From NCBI GenBank assembly GCA_905193485.1, contig CAJJOX010000062.1, forward strand, positions 1 to 10,839: a stretch of DNA of 10,839 nt, given 5' to 3'. A program made the translations under genes and the position numbers. Positions 1 through 6,830 of this stretch are shown here, in pieces. The notes below the pieces were generated by a model. The model did not search any database. It saw nothing but the letters and a program-made list of their open reading frames with translations, and was not told the DNA's origin. How positions within the stretch are numbered: the stretch's first letter is position 1; each line of letters starts with the position of its first letter. Source of the stretch: an uncultured Porphyromonadaceae bacterium (lineage in GTDB: Bacteria; Bacteroidota; Bacteroidia; Bacteroidales; Muribaculaceae).

Positions 1-9
1 CACAACGCC

Positions 10-47
10 TTTCTGACAATTGCGGCCGCTTAACCGCATGTCAGGAA
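10..47. other. Stem-loop near the window start, possibly at the end of an upstream gene
   Basis: Bases 10-18 pair with 39-47 and 21-25 pair with 34-38, giving 14 pairs (one G-T) with a 2-nt bulge at 19-20 and an 8-nt loop at 26-33. No T-run follows directly, so it is not a classical terminator alone. Frame 1 from the window edge reads HNAFLTIAAA and stops at TAA 31-33, which could be the tail of an upstream plus-strand gene. Ten codons are too few to prove that. The NotI sequence GCGGCCGC lies at 22-29. Confidence 0.4.
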
Positions 48-72
48 ATGCAACACAATAGAATGTTTATTT

Positions 73-112
73 TTTTGTCGGCGAAAAAAAATTTGCCGAC
101 AAAACTTTTTTT
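73..112. terminator. Terminator-like hairpin with flanking T and A runs
   Basis: TTTTGTCGGC at 73-82 is perfectly repeated in inverse at 95-104, with a 12-nt A/T-rich loop. On the plus strand the stem is followed by C and seven T (106-112), the layout of an intrinsic terminator. On the minus strand a T-run is formed within the loop-proximal A-run and another A/T-rich tail follows the stem, so it may act in both directions. It lies 55 nt before the ATG of the repeat protein. It most simply ends the gene left of the window, but attenuation of the downstream gene cannot be excluded. Confidence 0.6.
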
Positions 113-166
113 ATGGATATGATGTTAAAATGTAAAATTAACATTAACCCAACAAATTTATCCATT

Positions 167-1225
167 ATGAAAAAGATTTTATCACTGATTGCTCTCGCCG
201 TTATAAGTGTGAGCGCTTTCGCACAGAAACTTGACAAGGCCGAAGCTCGTCAACTCAAGGCATTCTTCACCCAGTCGGCAGAAAAAGACGGCACTAATGC
301 CAATGCACTGAAAGTGTCGGACGTGAACAATCTTGCGGCAGTGGAAGGCCTGACGATAGAAAACGGTCATGTGACAGCCATTGAATGGAAAGACAAACAT
401 CTTGCCGGATCTCTTGACCTTTCAGGCTTCAAGGCTTTGAAGAAAGTCGACGTTTCGCGCAACCGCATTTCATCCATCGATGTGTCTGATAATCCTGCCC
501 TTGCCGATTTCAACGCCTCACGCAATGTGTTGACGGCCGTTAATTTCGCCAATTGCCCCGCGCTTACGAAGATATCGGTATATAAAAACCGTCTTACCGA
601 TGTGTCGCTTGAAACCGTGCCTCTGCTTGAAAACCTCAATGTTTCAAATAACCTTTTCGTTGAGCTCAACGTTTCCAACTCCACGACTCTTAAGACCCTT
701 AATTGTCAGGGATGCCACCTCGAAAATCTGATGGTGAGCGGATGTACCAATCTTCAGAATCTCTATTGCGGCTACAACAAGCTGACCTCTCTTAACCTTT
801 TCGGAGTCGAGAACCTCCAGAACCTCAATGTCGACGACAACGAGATCACAACGATGATCGTATCCGGCCTTCCCGCACTCAGCACCTTCGTCTGCTCCGA
901 CAACCGCATGACTACGCTCGGTGTACGTAATTGCGACCGTTTGATCGATCTCGTATGCTCCTACAACGACCTTACCACTCTCAGCGTGGAAGGGTGCCCC
1001 AACCTGACATTCGTCGATTGTTCCTATAACGACCTTACTCAGCTCGACCTCAGCAACCTCACTTTCCTGCAGCGTCTGCTTTGCAACAACAACCAGCTTA
1101 ACACTCTCGATGTTTCGTTTGACAGCGCTCTGGTTTATGTAAACTGCCGCTACAACTTCATCACCGACTTCCGCACCATCGGTTGCACCAACCTCAGAAT
1201 GGTCGCTTGCCAGTGGAACTTCTGA
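167..1225 (+). CDS. Exported leucine-rich repeat protein
   Basis: The protein has 352 residues. I chose ATG 167 because it begins a clear Sec signal peptide (Lys-Lys, then a hydrophobic core at about residues 4-18, ending in SAFA before Gln20); the in-frame ATG at 113 would add 18 residues unlike a signal. No lipobox cysteine is seen, so the product should be soluble in the periplasm or passed outward. Residues 20-89 form a cap region. From residue 90 come twelve consecutive repeats of exactly 21 residues plus an 11-residue partial thirteenth that ends the protein. The consensus is roughly LxxLxCxxNxLTxLdvSgc. No C-terminal sorting domain follows the repeats. Such proteins usually bind other proteins or surfaces; the partner here is unknown. 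No promoter matching TAnnTTTG is evident upstream. It stands alone between two hairpins. Confidence 0.88.
   Translation: MKKILSLIALAVISVSAFAQKLDKAEARQLKAFFTQSAEKDGTNANALKVSDVNNLAAVEGLTIENGHVTAIEWKDKHLAGSLDLSGFKALKKVDVSRNRISSIDVSDNPALADFNASRNVLTAVNFANCPALTKISVYKNRLTDVSLETVPLLENLNVSNNLFVELNVSNSTTLKTLNCQGCHLENLMVSGCTNLQNLYCGYNKLTSLNLFGVENLQNLNVDDNEITTMIVSGLPALSTFVCSDNRMTTLGVRNCDRLIDLVCSYNDLTTLSVEGCPNLTFVDCSYNDLTQLDLSNLTFLQRLLCNNNQLNTLDVSFDSALVYVNCRYNFITDFRTIGCTNLRMVACQWNF
434..1222 (+). repeat. Twelve and a half tandem 63-bp (21-residue) leucine-rich repeat units
   Basis: The reading frame from codon 90 divides into twelve units of exactly 63 bp (434-1189) and a final 33 bp. The units are diverged at DNA level but hold phase at protein level without any insertion or deletion. 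Position 10 of each unit is Asn in every unit except the fifth (Cys). Position 7 is Cys in units 5, 6, 8, 9, 10, 11, 12 and in the partial thirteenth. Confidence 0.85.
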
Positions 1226-1260
1226 TAATCTCACATGCCGCAACGGCGGCAGACTTATCA
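1223..1260. other. Nested inverted repeats on the stop codon of the repeat-protein gene
   Basis: TGATAA (1223-1228, including the stop codon) is matched by TTATCA (1255-1260). Inside, TGCCGC (1236-1241) and GCGGCA (1246-1251) enclose the tetraloop AACG. No T-run follows, so it may serve as a 3' end stabiliser beside the terminator that follows. Confidence 0.4.
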
Positions 1261-1269
1261 TAGCAAGTG

Positions 1270-1314
1270 TTGCCCCGGTGGAAACGTGAAAGTTTCGTCC
1301 CGGGGCAATATTTT
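1270..1314 (+). terminator. Hairpin terminator of the leucine-rich repeat gene
   Basis: TTGCCCCGG (1270-1278) pairs perfectly with CCGGGGCAA (1300-1308). An inner stem, GAAAC (1281-1285) with GTTTC (1292-1296), caps it. A short T-rich tail, TATTTT (1309-1314), follows. Its tail overlaps the -33 element of the lepA promoter. Confidence 0.65.
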
Positions 1315-1343
1315 GTGTATATGTGGATATTTGCGTAATTTTG
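1312..1343 (+). promoter_or_regulatory. Bacteroidales-type promoter of lepA
   Basis: TTTG (1312-1315) and TAATTTTG (1336-1343) are 20 bp apart. They match the known Bacteroidales sigma-ABfr consensus of TTTG/TTG at -33 and TAnnTTTG at -7. Transcription would start near 1350, giving a leader of fewer than 20 nt before ATG 1367. This also argues against any lepA start upstream of 1367. Confidence 0.7.
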
Positions 1344-1366
1344 CATTAAATATTATCTCATCGACA

Positions 1367-3166
1367 ATGACCACTGATATAAATAAAATAAGGAATTTCT
1401 GCATCATAGCACATATCGACCATGGCAAGAGCACTCTTGCAGACCGTCTTTTGGAATACACAAACACCATCGGACAGAAAGAGATGCAGGCACAGGTGCT
1501 CGACGATATGGATCTTGAGCGCGAGCGTGGCATAACCATCAAAAGCCATGCCATTCAGATGGACTATAAACACGACGGTGAGAGCTATATTCTCAACCTG
1601 ATTGATACTCCGGGGCATGTCGACTTTTCATATGAGGTGTCGCGATCAATCGCCGCTTGCGAGGGTGCGCTGCTGATTGTCGATGCGGCTCAGGGCATAC
1701 AGGCTCAGACTATCTCCAATCTTTATATGGCGATCGACAACAATCTTGAAATCATCCCGGTTATCAATAAAATCGATCTTGACAGCGCTAAGCCCGATGA
1801 AGTCGAAGATCAGATTGTCGATCTGCTCGGTTGCGATCATTCCGACATCATACGTGCCAGCGGCAAGACCGGTCAGGGCATCCCGGAAATCCTTGAGGCT
1901 ATAGTGACCCGCATACCGGCGCCCGAAGGAGATGCCGACGCTCCTCTTCAGGCTTTGATCTTCGATTCAGTTTTCAATCCTTTCAGAGGGATCATAGCTT
2001 ATTTCAAGATCATTAACGGCACGCTGCGCGATGGCGATTTTGTGAAATTCGTGTCGACGGGCAAAGAATATCACGCCGATGAGATCGGAGTGCTCAAACT
2101 CACAATGTCGCCACGTAAAGAATTGTCGGCCGGCAATGTGGGCTATATAATCTCAGGTATAAAGACATCGCGTGAAGTGCGTGTCGGTGACACTATCACT
2201 CACGTCGCCAACCCATGCGACAAAGCGATCGAGGGATTTGAAGAGGTGAAGCCAATGGTGTTTGCCGGGGTGTATCCGATTGAAGCCGAAGATTTCGAAA
2301 ACCTCCGCGCGTCGCTTGAGAAGCTTCAGCTCAATGATGCGTCGCTTACATTCCAACCTGAAAGTTCCATGGCGCTTGGCTTTGGATTCCGTTGCGGATT
2401 TCTTGGATTGCTGCACATGGAGATCGTTCAGGAACGTCTTGGACGTGAATTCGGCATGGACGTGATCACGACCGTACCGAATGTTTCCTATCGGGTCTAT
2501 GACAAACGGGGCGATATGGTGGAGGTGCACAATCCGTCCGGACTTCCCGATGCCACTCTGATAGAACGTATTGAAGAACCGTATATCAGGGCTTCCGTTA
2601 TTACGGCCGCTCAGTTCATCGGCCCTATAATGACCCTTTGTCTGGGAAAACGCGGCGAACTTGTGAAGCAGGAGTATATTTCAGGCAATCGTATGGAAAT
2701 CATTTTTGATATGCCGCTCGGTGAGATAGTCATAGACTTTTACGATAAGCTCAAAAGCATTTCGAAAGGTTATGCCTCATTTGATTATCATCTCCACGAT
2801 TTTCGCCCTTCGCGCCTTGTGAAGCTCGATATACTGCTTAACGGCGAGAGTGTCGATGCGTTGAGCACTTTGACTCATGTCGACAACGCCGTGACTTTCG
2901 GACGCCGCATGTGTGAAAAGCTTAAGGAACTCATACCGCGCCAGCAGTTTGATATCGCCATTCAGGCGGCTATAGGAGCCAAGATCATAGCCCGTGAAAC
3001 CATTAAGGCCGTGCGTAAGGACGTGACGGCAAAGTGCTATGGCGGCGATATATCCCGTAAGCGCAAGCTCCTTGAAAAACAGAAGCAGGGCAAAAAACGC
3101 ATGAAGCAGATCGGCTCCGTGGAGGTGCCGCAGAAAGCGTTCCTCGCGGTGCTGAAGCTTGATTGA
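1367..3166 (+). CDS. lepA: Elongation factor 4, ribosome-associated GTPase LepA
   Basis: The protein has 599 residues, the same length as E. coli LepA. EF4 is a translational GTPase that acts on the ribosome in the cytoplasm; back-translocation and a role in 30S assembly have been proposed. GTP-binding motifs are complete: G1 AHIDHGKST at 15-23, the G2 region ERGITIK around 53-59, G3 DTPGHVDF at 80-87, and G4 NKID at 134-137. The family-specific C-terminal domain is intact and ends in [16 protein letters not shown] followed by a short tail. I chose ATG 1367 because the frame extends upstream into a terminator and a promoter, and because the length then matches the family exactly. No strong terminator is seen before nhaA 120 nt downstream, so readthrough is possible. 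Nothing is missing or unusual. Confidence 0.98.
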   Translation: MTTDINKIRNFCIIAHIDHGKSTLADRLLEYTNTIGQKEMQAQVLDDMDLERERGITIKSHAIQMDYKHDGESYILNLIDTPGHVDFSYEVSRSIAACEGALLIVDAAQGIQAQTISNLYMAIDNNLEIIPVINKIDLDSAKPDEVEDQIVDLLGCDHSDIIRASGKTGQGIPEILEAIVTRIPAPEGDADAPLQALIFDSVFNPFRGIIAYFKIINGTLRDGDFVKFVSTGKEYHADEIGVLKLTMSPRKELSAGNVGYIISGIKTSREVRVGDTITHVANPCDKAIEGFEEVKPMVFAGVYPIEAEDFENLRASLEKLQLNDASLTFQPESSMALGFGFRCGFLGLLHMEIVQERLGREFGMDVITTVPNVSYRVYDKRGDMVEVHNPSGLPDATLIERIEEPYIRASVITAAQFIGPIMTLCLGKRGELVKQEYISGNRMEIIFDMPLGEIVIDFYDKLKSISKGYASFDYHLHDFRPSRLVKLDILLNGESVDALSTLTHVDNAVTFGRRMCEKLKELIPRQQFDIAIQAAIGAKIIARETIKAVRKDVTAKCYGGDISRKRKLLEKQKQGKKRMKQIGSVEVPQKAFLAVLKLD

Positions 3167-3286
3167 CATACTTTCATCCGCACGACGAACCATAGTGTGG
3201 GCGCGAATGTTCTTTTTCAAAGAAGTAATGTTTCGGATCCCTATGCCGACATGTTGCTTTGACATAACATTTAATCGCACCACATT

Positions 3287-4711
3287 ATGTCGAAACGTCA
3301 ACCTTTCTACGATAAGAATTGTCCGGACGGGAGCGTAACGTCCGTAGAAGAACATCCTTTTTATGCTGCCCGACAGGCTCTGCGGCGTCATGCAAATGGC
3401 GGTAACATTCTGATGCTTGCCACCGCGCTCGCGCTTATAGTGGCAAATATTCCCGCAATCAACAGCTATTATTTTGATTTCTGGAACGAACCGCTGCGTT
3501 TGCAGATCGGATCATTCAACGTTTTCAGCCATAGCGGTCAGCCGATGACAATGCTGCAATTCATCAACGATGCGCTGATGGCTGTTTTCTTTTTCTCGAT
3601 TGGGCTTGAGATAAAACGCGAGATTCTTGTAGGGGAGCTTGCATCTTTCCGTCAGGCTCTTCTTCCGATAATGGGAGCTGTCGGCGGCATGGCTCTGCCT
3701 GTTGTCATATATATGATCTTTGGCTACGGGACGGATTATCAGGGAGGAGCCGCCATCCCGATGGCAACCGATATCGCCTTTTCTCTCGGTGTGCTTGCCA
3801 TTCTCGGATCGCGTGTCCCTCTGACATTGAAGATCTTTTTGACCACTCTTGCCGTGGTCGATGATATCGGCGGCATCATAGTAATAGCTTTGTTCTATAG
3901 TTCTCATATTGAATGGATGTTTTTGGCCTATGCCGCCGGATTGCTTGCGTTGCTTCTTCTCGGGTCGCGTATGCACATCAAAAGCAAAGTGTTTTATCTC
4001 GTTGTCGGCGGTGTCGTCTGGTTTTTGTTTCTTAACTCCGGCATACATCCGACTATCGCGGGAGTGCTTGTAGCGTTCTGTGTGCCTGCGACTCCGGTGT
4101 TTGCTCCGATTAAATATATTCGTGATATCCGTTCCGCAATAGCACGTTTCCGGCAGGACGACGACGAAGCGCTGCGCCGTCGGTCGATACTCGACAAAGA
4201 TCAGATGAACTGGCTTAAAGAAATCGAATCGGCTTCCGATAAAGTCATATCGCCACTTCAGGATCTGGAAGATTCTTTGCATCCGGTCGTCAATAATTTT
4301 ATCGTGCCGTTGTTTGCTTTTGCCAATGCCGGCATATATTTGCTCGACATGGAGCCCTCCTCTGTTTTTGAAGGCATCAGTCTTGCCATCGTGTGCGGTC
4401 TGTTCTTTGGGAAATTTTTGGGCATTCTCAGCTTTTCATGGCTCACGGTGAAGCTCGGTCTGGCGCCCGTGCCAAAAGGCTGCAATTGGAAGATGATAGC
4501 TTCGGTGGCCGTGATAGGTGGTATAGGCTTTACCGTATCGTTGTTCATAGCCAATCTGTCGTTCGGCGATGGATCGCCGGCCTCTACCGATCTTCTCAAT
4601 CACGCCAAAATAGGCATTGTCGTCGGCTCGTTGTTGTCGGGAATAGCGGGGTTCCTGTTGCTGCATCATTTTCTGCCGCGTCATCAGGCTTCGGCAACTG
4701 AATCAGAATAA
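3287..4711 (+). CDS. nhaA: Na+/H+ antiporter NhaA
   Basis: The protein has 474 residues against 388 in E. coli NhaA. It is an inner-membrane antiporter that expels one Na+ (or Li+) for two H+. Key residues are visible: D162 (E. coli D133), the pair D192-D193 in VVDDIGG (D163-D164, the ion site) and K376 in GKFLG (K300). H254 matches H225. E328 and H332 match pH-sensor residues E252 and H256, while H253 is replaced by D329. About 29 extra residues precede the first membrane helix, and a charged cytoplasmic loop of about 47 extra residues (roughly 275-325) sits between helices VIII and IX. Similar length is usual in Bacteroidota. It starts 120 nt after lepA; I found no exact TAnnTTTG promoter in that gap, so it may be co-transcribed with lepA. 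It ends in a strong hairpin. Confidence 0.96.
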   Translation: MSKRQPFYDKNCPDGSVTSVEEHPFYAARQALRRHANGGNILMLATALALIVANIPAINSYYFDFWNEPLRLQIGSFNVFSHSGQPMTMLQFINDALMAVFFFSIGLEIKREILVGELASFRQALLPIMGAVGGMALPVVIYMIFGYGTDYQGGAAIPMATDIAFSLGVLAILGSRVPLTLKIFLTTLAVVDDIGGIIVIALFYSSHIEWMFLAYAAGLLALLLLGSRMHIKSKVFYLVVGGVVWFLFLNSGIHPTIAGVLVAFCVPATPVFAPIKYIRDIRSAIARFRQDDDEALRRRSILDKDQMNWLKEIESASDKVISPLQDLEDSLHPVVNNFIVPLFAFANAGIYLLDMEPSSVFEGISLAIVCGLFFGKFLGILSFSWLTVKLGLAPVPKGCNWKMIASVAVIGGIGFTVSLFIANLSFGDGSPASTDLLNHAKIGIVVGSLLSGIAGFLLLHHFLPRHQASATESE

Positions 4712-4758
4712 ACTCAGCGGAGCGTCAGAATAACTGTTTCTGACACTCCGCTGAGTTT
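4710..4758 (+). terminator. Long terminator hairpin after nhaA
   Basis: Thirteen bases, 4710-4722 (AAACTCAGCGGAG), pair perfectly with 4746-4758. After one mismatch (4723 with 4745), GTCAGAA (4724-4730) pairs with TTCTGAC (4738-4744), leaving a 7-nt loop. The stem overlaps the last base pair of the nhaA stop codon. The tail (GTAATGTTGTTTG) is only moderately T-rich. The stem is strong enough to end transcription or protect the 3' end. Confidence 0.7.
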
Positions 4759-4809
4759 GTAATGTTGTTTGTGGCGAATTTACCTGACCATTTAATGATA
4801 ACGGGTTCT

Positions 4810-4902
4810 TCAGAGTGTGCTGGGGGTGTCGCCGTCCGGATAATATGCGGAAGCCATTTCGTCCATGTCGATACGGAAACTATCATGTGTAGAGCATAAC
4901 AT
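4810..4902 (-). CDS. Doubtful 30-codon ORF or gene remnant
   Basis: On the minus strand ATG 4902-4900 opens 30 codons ending at TGA 4812-4810. The C-terminal part, DSFRIDMDEMASAYYPDGDT, is acidic and looks protein-like rather than random, with internal Met codons at positions 13 and 16. A TGA directly precedes the ATG, so nothing is lost upstream in this frame unless there has been a frameshift. No promoter is evident. I do not recognise it. It could be a small protein, the tail of a decayed gene, or chance. Confidence 0.2.
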   Translation of the reverse strand: MLCSTHDSFRIDMDEMASAYYPDGDTPSTL

Positions 4903-4948
4903 TCATCCCCAATTTTATTGTGAGGGTAAGCCGTTGTTTCTTCCCGAA

Positions 4949-4978
4949 GGAACCGACTCTCTCACAGGAGTTGGTTTC
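4949..4978. other. Stem-loop in the nhaA-rprX intergenic region
   Basis: Bases 4949-4959 pair with 4968-4978, eleven pairs of which two are G-T, with the 8-nt loop TCTCACAG. Alternative pairings overlap it: TGTGAG (4919-4924) with CTCACA (4961-4966), and TTCC (4941-4944) with GGAA (4949-4952) around CGAA. No T-run lies on either side, so it is not a classical terminator. Two mutually exclusive folds are possible. Confidence 0.35.
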
Positions 4979-5119
4979 GTAAAATCAATTGACTTTGTTA
5001 TGATTCCTTATTTCGAAATCGAATATTAAGAAATCGCACTACTTGTAATGATAAAATGCCGAGGAGGTATCAAATATAGTTGAAAACGTCGTAAATACGG
5101 GTATATAATGTAATGAACG

Positions 5120-5151
5120 TTTGCGTATTTCACAATTGTTTGTTAATTTTG
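5120..5151 (+). promoter_or_regulatory. Bacteroidales-type promoter of rprXY
   Basis: TTTG (5120-5123) and TAATTTTG (5144-5151) are 20 bp apart, an exact fit to the -33/-7 consensus and the same -7 octamer as in front of lepA and the chromate genes. Transcription would begin near 5158, leaving an A/T-rich leader of about 120 nt before rprX. Confidence 0.65.
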
Positions 5152-5173
5152 ACGCGAAGTGTTAAAACGACGC

Positions 5174-5186
5174 CAAAACTGTTTTG
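5174..5186. promoter_or_regulatory. Perfect palindrome in the rprX leader, candidate operator
   Basis: CAAAAC (5174-5179), one T, and GTTTTG (5181-5186) form a perfect 6-1-6 palindrome about 16-28 nt downstream of the expected transcription start. A regulator bound here could block rprXY transcription. RprY itself, of the OmpR class, normally binds direct repeats, so autoregulation through this site is not implied. In A/T-rich DNA chance is a real alternative. Confidence 0.3.
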
Positions 5187-5277
5187 AAATTTCTCAACAA
5201 TAATAGTTTTAAATTGTTAACATAATAAACAGAATTTTTTTAAACGCATTAAAAGTGCGCAATCGGATTAGATTAAG

Positions 5278-6825
5278 ATGAAAAAGTCAATAATTTGGCT
5301 GATAGCGATAATAATGGGCATCACTTTTGCCGGACTGCTTTATATACAGGTAATGTATATGAAAAATGTCGTCAGGCTTCGTGACGAATACTTTTCACAG
5401 GGTGTGAAACGCAGTCTGTCGGAAGTAGCCGGTAATCTTGAGAAATCTGAAACGCGCCGATTCCTTATCGAAGATGTGCTTGAAGGAGATCTTTTCGACC
5501 CGTCAGTGGGCGCTCTCCTTACTATGCCCGTAAGCCAGTCGGTGATAAATGATGCATACAATTCACCGGTGAAGCCCGGCAAACAGCATTCGCAACAGCA
5601 CATGCCTCTGCCTCCCGTGATGAGTCCCGAAATACGCTTCTCGCAGGGACAGCCTCCGTTGATGCCTCCGCCTTCATCGGTGAGCGAACGTATCAGATCG
5701 CAATATCTTCATCAGAGGGCGTTGCTTGATGAGGTCGTGATCAATATTCTTAGCGAATCGGGCAATCTTCCGATTGAAGAACGTGCCGATTCTGCTGTTG
5801 TAAGCGATCTTTTGCGGATGCATCTCGAATCAAACGGCATCACGTTGCCGTTTGAGTTCGCCATTGTCAATCGGATGGGCGGAGTAGTCTATAAGACACA
5901 GGGCTTTGACCAGTCGGCTCTTGATAACAATAATACATTCGTGCAGCAACTGTTTCCAAACGACAGCCGCACGCGCACCAATTATCTAAAGGTGTATTTC
6001 CCCGACAAGAAAGACTATATATATCACTCGATTAAGTTTCTTGTGCCGTCGTTTTTCCTTACTATCCTTTTGTTGATATTGTCGGTCTATACCATCGTGG
6101 TTGCATTCCGTCAGAAAAAGCTTACGGAGATGAAGAACGATTTTATCAACAACATGACTCACGAATTCAAGACGCCGATATCAAGCATATCTCTTGCGGC
6201 ACAGATGCTCAATGACAACACGGTGCGCAAATCGCCGAAGATGCTCGAGCATATATCGTCCGTGATTAACGATGAAACAAAACGTTTGCGCTTTCAGGTG
6301 GAAAAGGTGCTTCAGATGTCGATGTTCGACAGGCAGAAAGCTTCGTTGCGACTTCAGGAAATCGATGCTAATGCAGTGATATCAAATATCTCCAACACCT
6401 TTAAACTGAAAGTCGAACGCTACGGCGGTGCTATCAGCACTAATCTTGATGCCGAGGATGCCATCGTGGCTGTCGACGAAATGCATTTTACCAATGTGAT
6501 TTTTAATTTGCTTGACAACGCTGTGAAGTATCGCAATGAGGAACGACCGCTTAACCTGCAGATAACGACGCGTGACGTTGCCAACGACAAACTCGAAATA
6601 ACTGTGTCCGACAATGGTATCGGCATACGTAAAGAAGATCTGAAACGCGTATTCGAAAAATTCTACCGCGTTTCCACCGGCAACCGTCACGATGTGAAAG
6701 GTTTCGGGCTCGGATTGGCATACGTCGAAAAGATGATCCGTGAATTTGGCGGTGATATCAGCGTTGAAAGTGAATTGGATAAAGGAACAAAATTTATTAT
6801 AAAATTACCGTTAACTAAAATTTGA
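5278..6825 (+). CDS. rprX: Sensor histidine kinase, RprX type
   Basis: The protein has 515 residues. It is an inner-membrane sensor kinase that should phosphorylate RprY, encoded next to it. The first membrane helix is at about residues 5-25 and the second at about 255-278, which leaves a large periplasmic sensor domain of about 230 residues. Within it, residues 96-134 are rich in Pro (11 of them), Gln, Met and His. The cytoplasmic kinase core is complete: H-box with the phospho-acceptor H295 (HEFKTP), N-box NLLDNA with N414, G1 box DNGIGI at 445-450, F-box KFYRV, and G2 box GFGLGLA at 475-481. The overall plan and the close match of the partner to Bacteroides RprY support the name. The stop codon is 5 nt before rprY. 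The promoter at 5120-5151 should drive both genes. Confidence 0.9.
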   Translation: MKKSIIWLIAIIMGITFAGLLYIQVMYMKNVVRLRDEYFSQGVKRSLSEVAGNLEKSETRRFLIEDVLEGDLFDPSVGALLTMPVSQSVINDAYNSPVKPGKQHSQQHMPLPPVMSPEIRFSQGQPPLMPPPSSVSERIRSQYLHQRALLDEVVINILSESGNLPIEERADSAVVSDLLRMHLESNGITLPFEFAIVNRMGGVVYKTQGFDQSALDNNNTFVQQLFPNDSRTRTNYLKVYFPDKKDYIYHSIKFLVPSFFLTILLLILSVYTIVVAFRQKKLTEMKNDFINNMTHEFKTPISSISLAAQMLNDNTVRKSPKMLEHISSVINDETKRLRFQVEKVLQMSMFDRQKASLRLQEIDANAVISNISNTFKLKVERYGGAISTNLDAEDAIVAVDEMHFTNVIFNLLDNAVKYRNEERPLNLQITTRDVANDKLEITVSDNGIGIRKEDLKRVFEKFYRVSTGNRHDVKGFGLGLAYVEKMIREFGGDISVESELDKGTKFIIKLPLTKI

Positions 6826-6830
6826 CAATT

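Larger units (their letters stand above)
4759..5277. other. Gene-poor intergenic region between nhaA and rprX
   Basis: About 520 bp separate the nhaA terminator from rprX, the largest gap in the window. The left part (4759-4980) has moderate GC and contains the doubtful minus-strand ORF and a hairpin, both listed separately. The right part (about 4980-5277) is strongly A/T-rich and carries the rprX promoter and a leader of about 120 nt. A 10-bp palindrome ATTTCGAAAT lies at 5010-5019. AGGAGGT at 5063-5069 resembles a Shine-Dalgarno site but no usable reading frame follows. I see no tRNA or recognisable riboswitch. Confidence 0.6.

Noticed and set aside
644..1261. 205-codon minus-strand ORF opposite the leucine-rich repeat gene
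   Set aside because: It lies wholly within the repeat gene, and its regular valine/glutamate pattern is the antisense image of the repeats.
1330..1337. TTTGCGTA shared by the lepA promoter (1330-1337) and the rprX promoter (5120-5127)
   Set aside because: It falls at different positions relative to the -7 element in the two promoters, so a shared regulator is not supported; an 8-base match in A/T-rich promoter DNA can be chance.
1235..1366. Upstream extension of the lepA frame from ATG 1235
   Set aside because: The added 44 residues cover a terminator and a promoter and do not resemble any LepA N-terminus.
3226..3261. Promoter for nhaA (TAATGTTTC at 3226-3234, TTTG at 3258-3261)
   Set aside because: The elements are in the wrong order or misspaced and the -7 match is poor.
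2777..3391. 204-codon minus-strand ORF across the lepA end and the nhaA start
   Set aside because: It overlaps the conserved LepA C-terminus and the NhaA N-terminus and shows no recognisable domain.
3512..4282. 256-codon minus-strand ORF within nhaA
   Set aside because: NhaA is certain on the plus strand; the antisense translation is rich in His, Arg and Lys with no fold-like pattern.
5063..5069. AGGAGGT, a full Shine-Dalgarno-like sequence in the nhaA-rprX gap
   Set aside because: Only very short frames follow (TTG 5080 stops after four codons), and Bacteroidota rarely use such sites.
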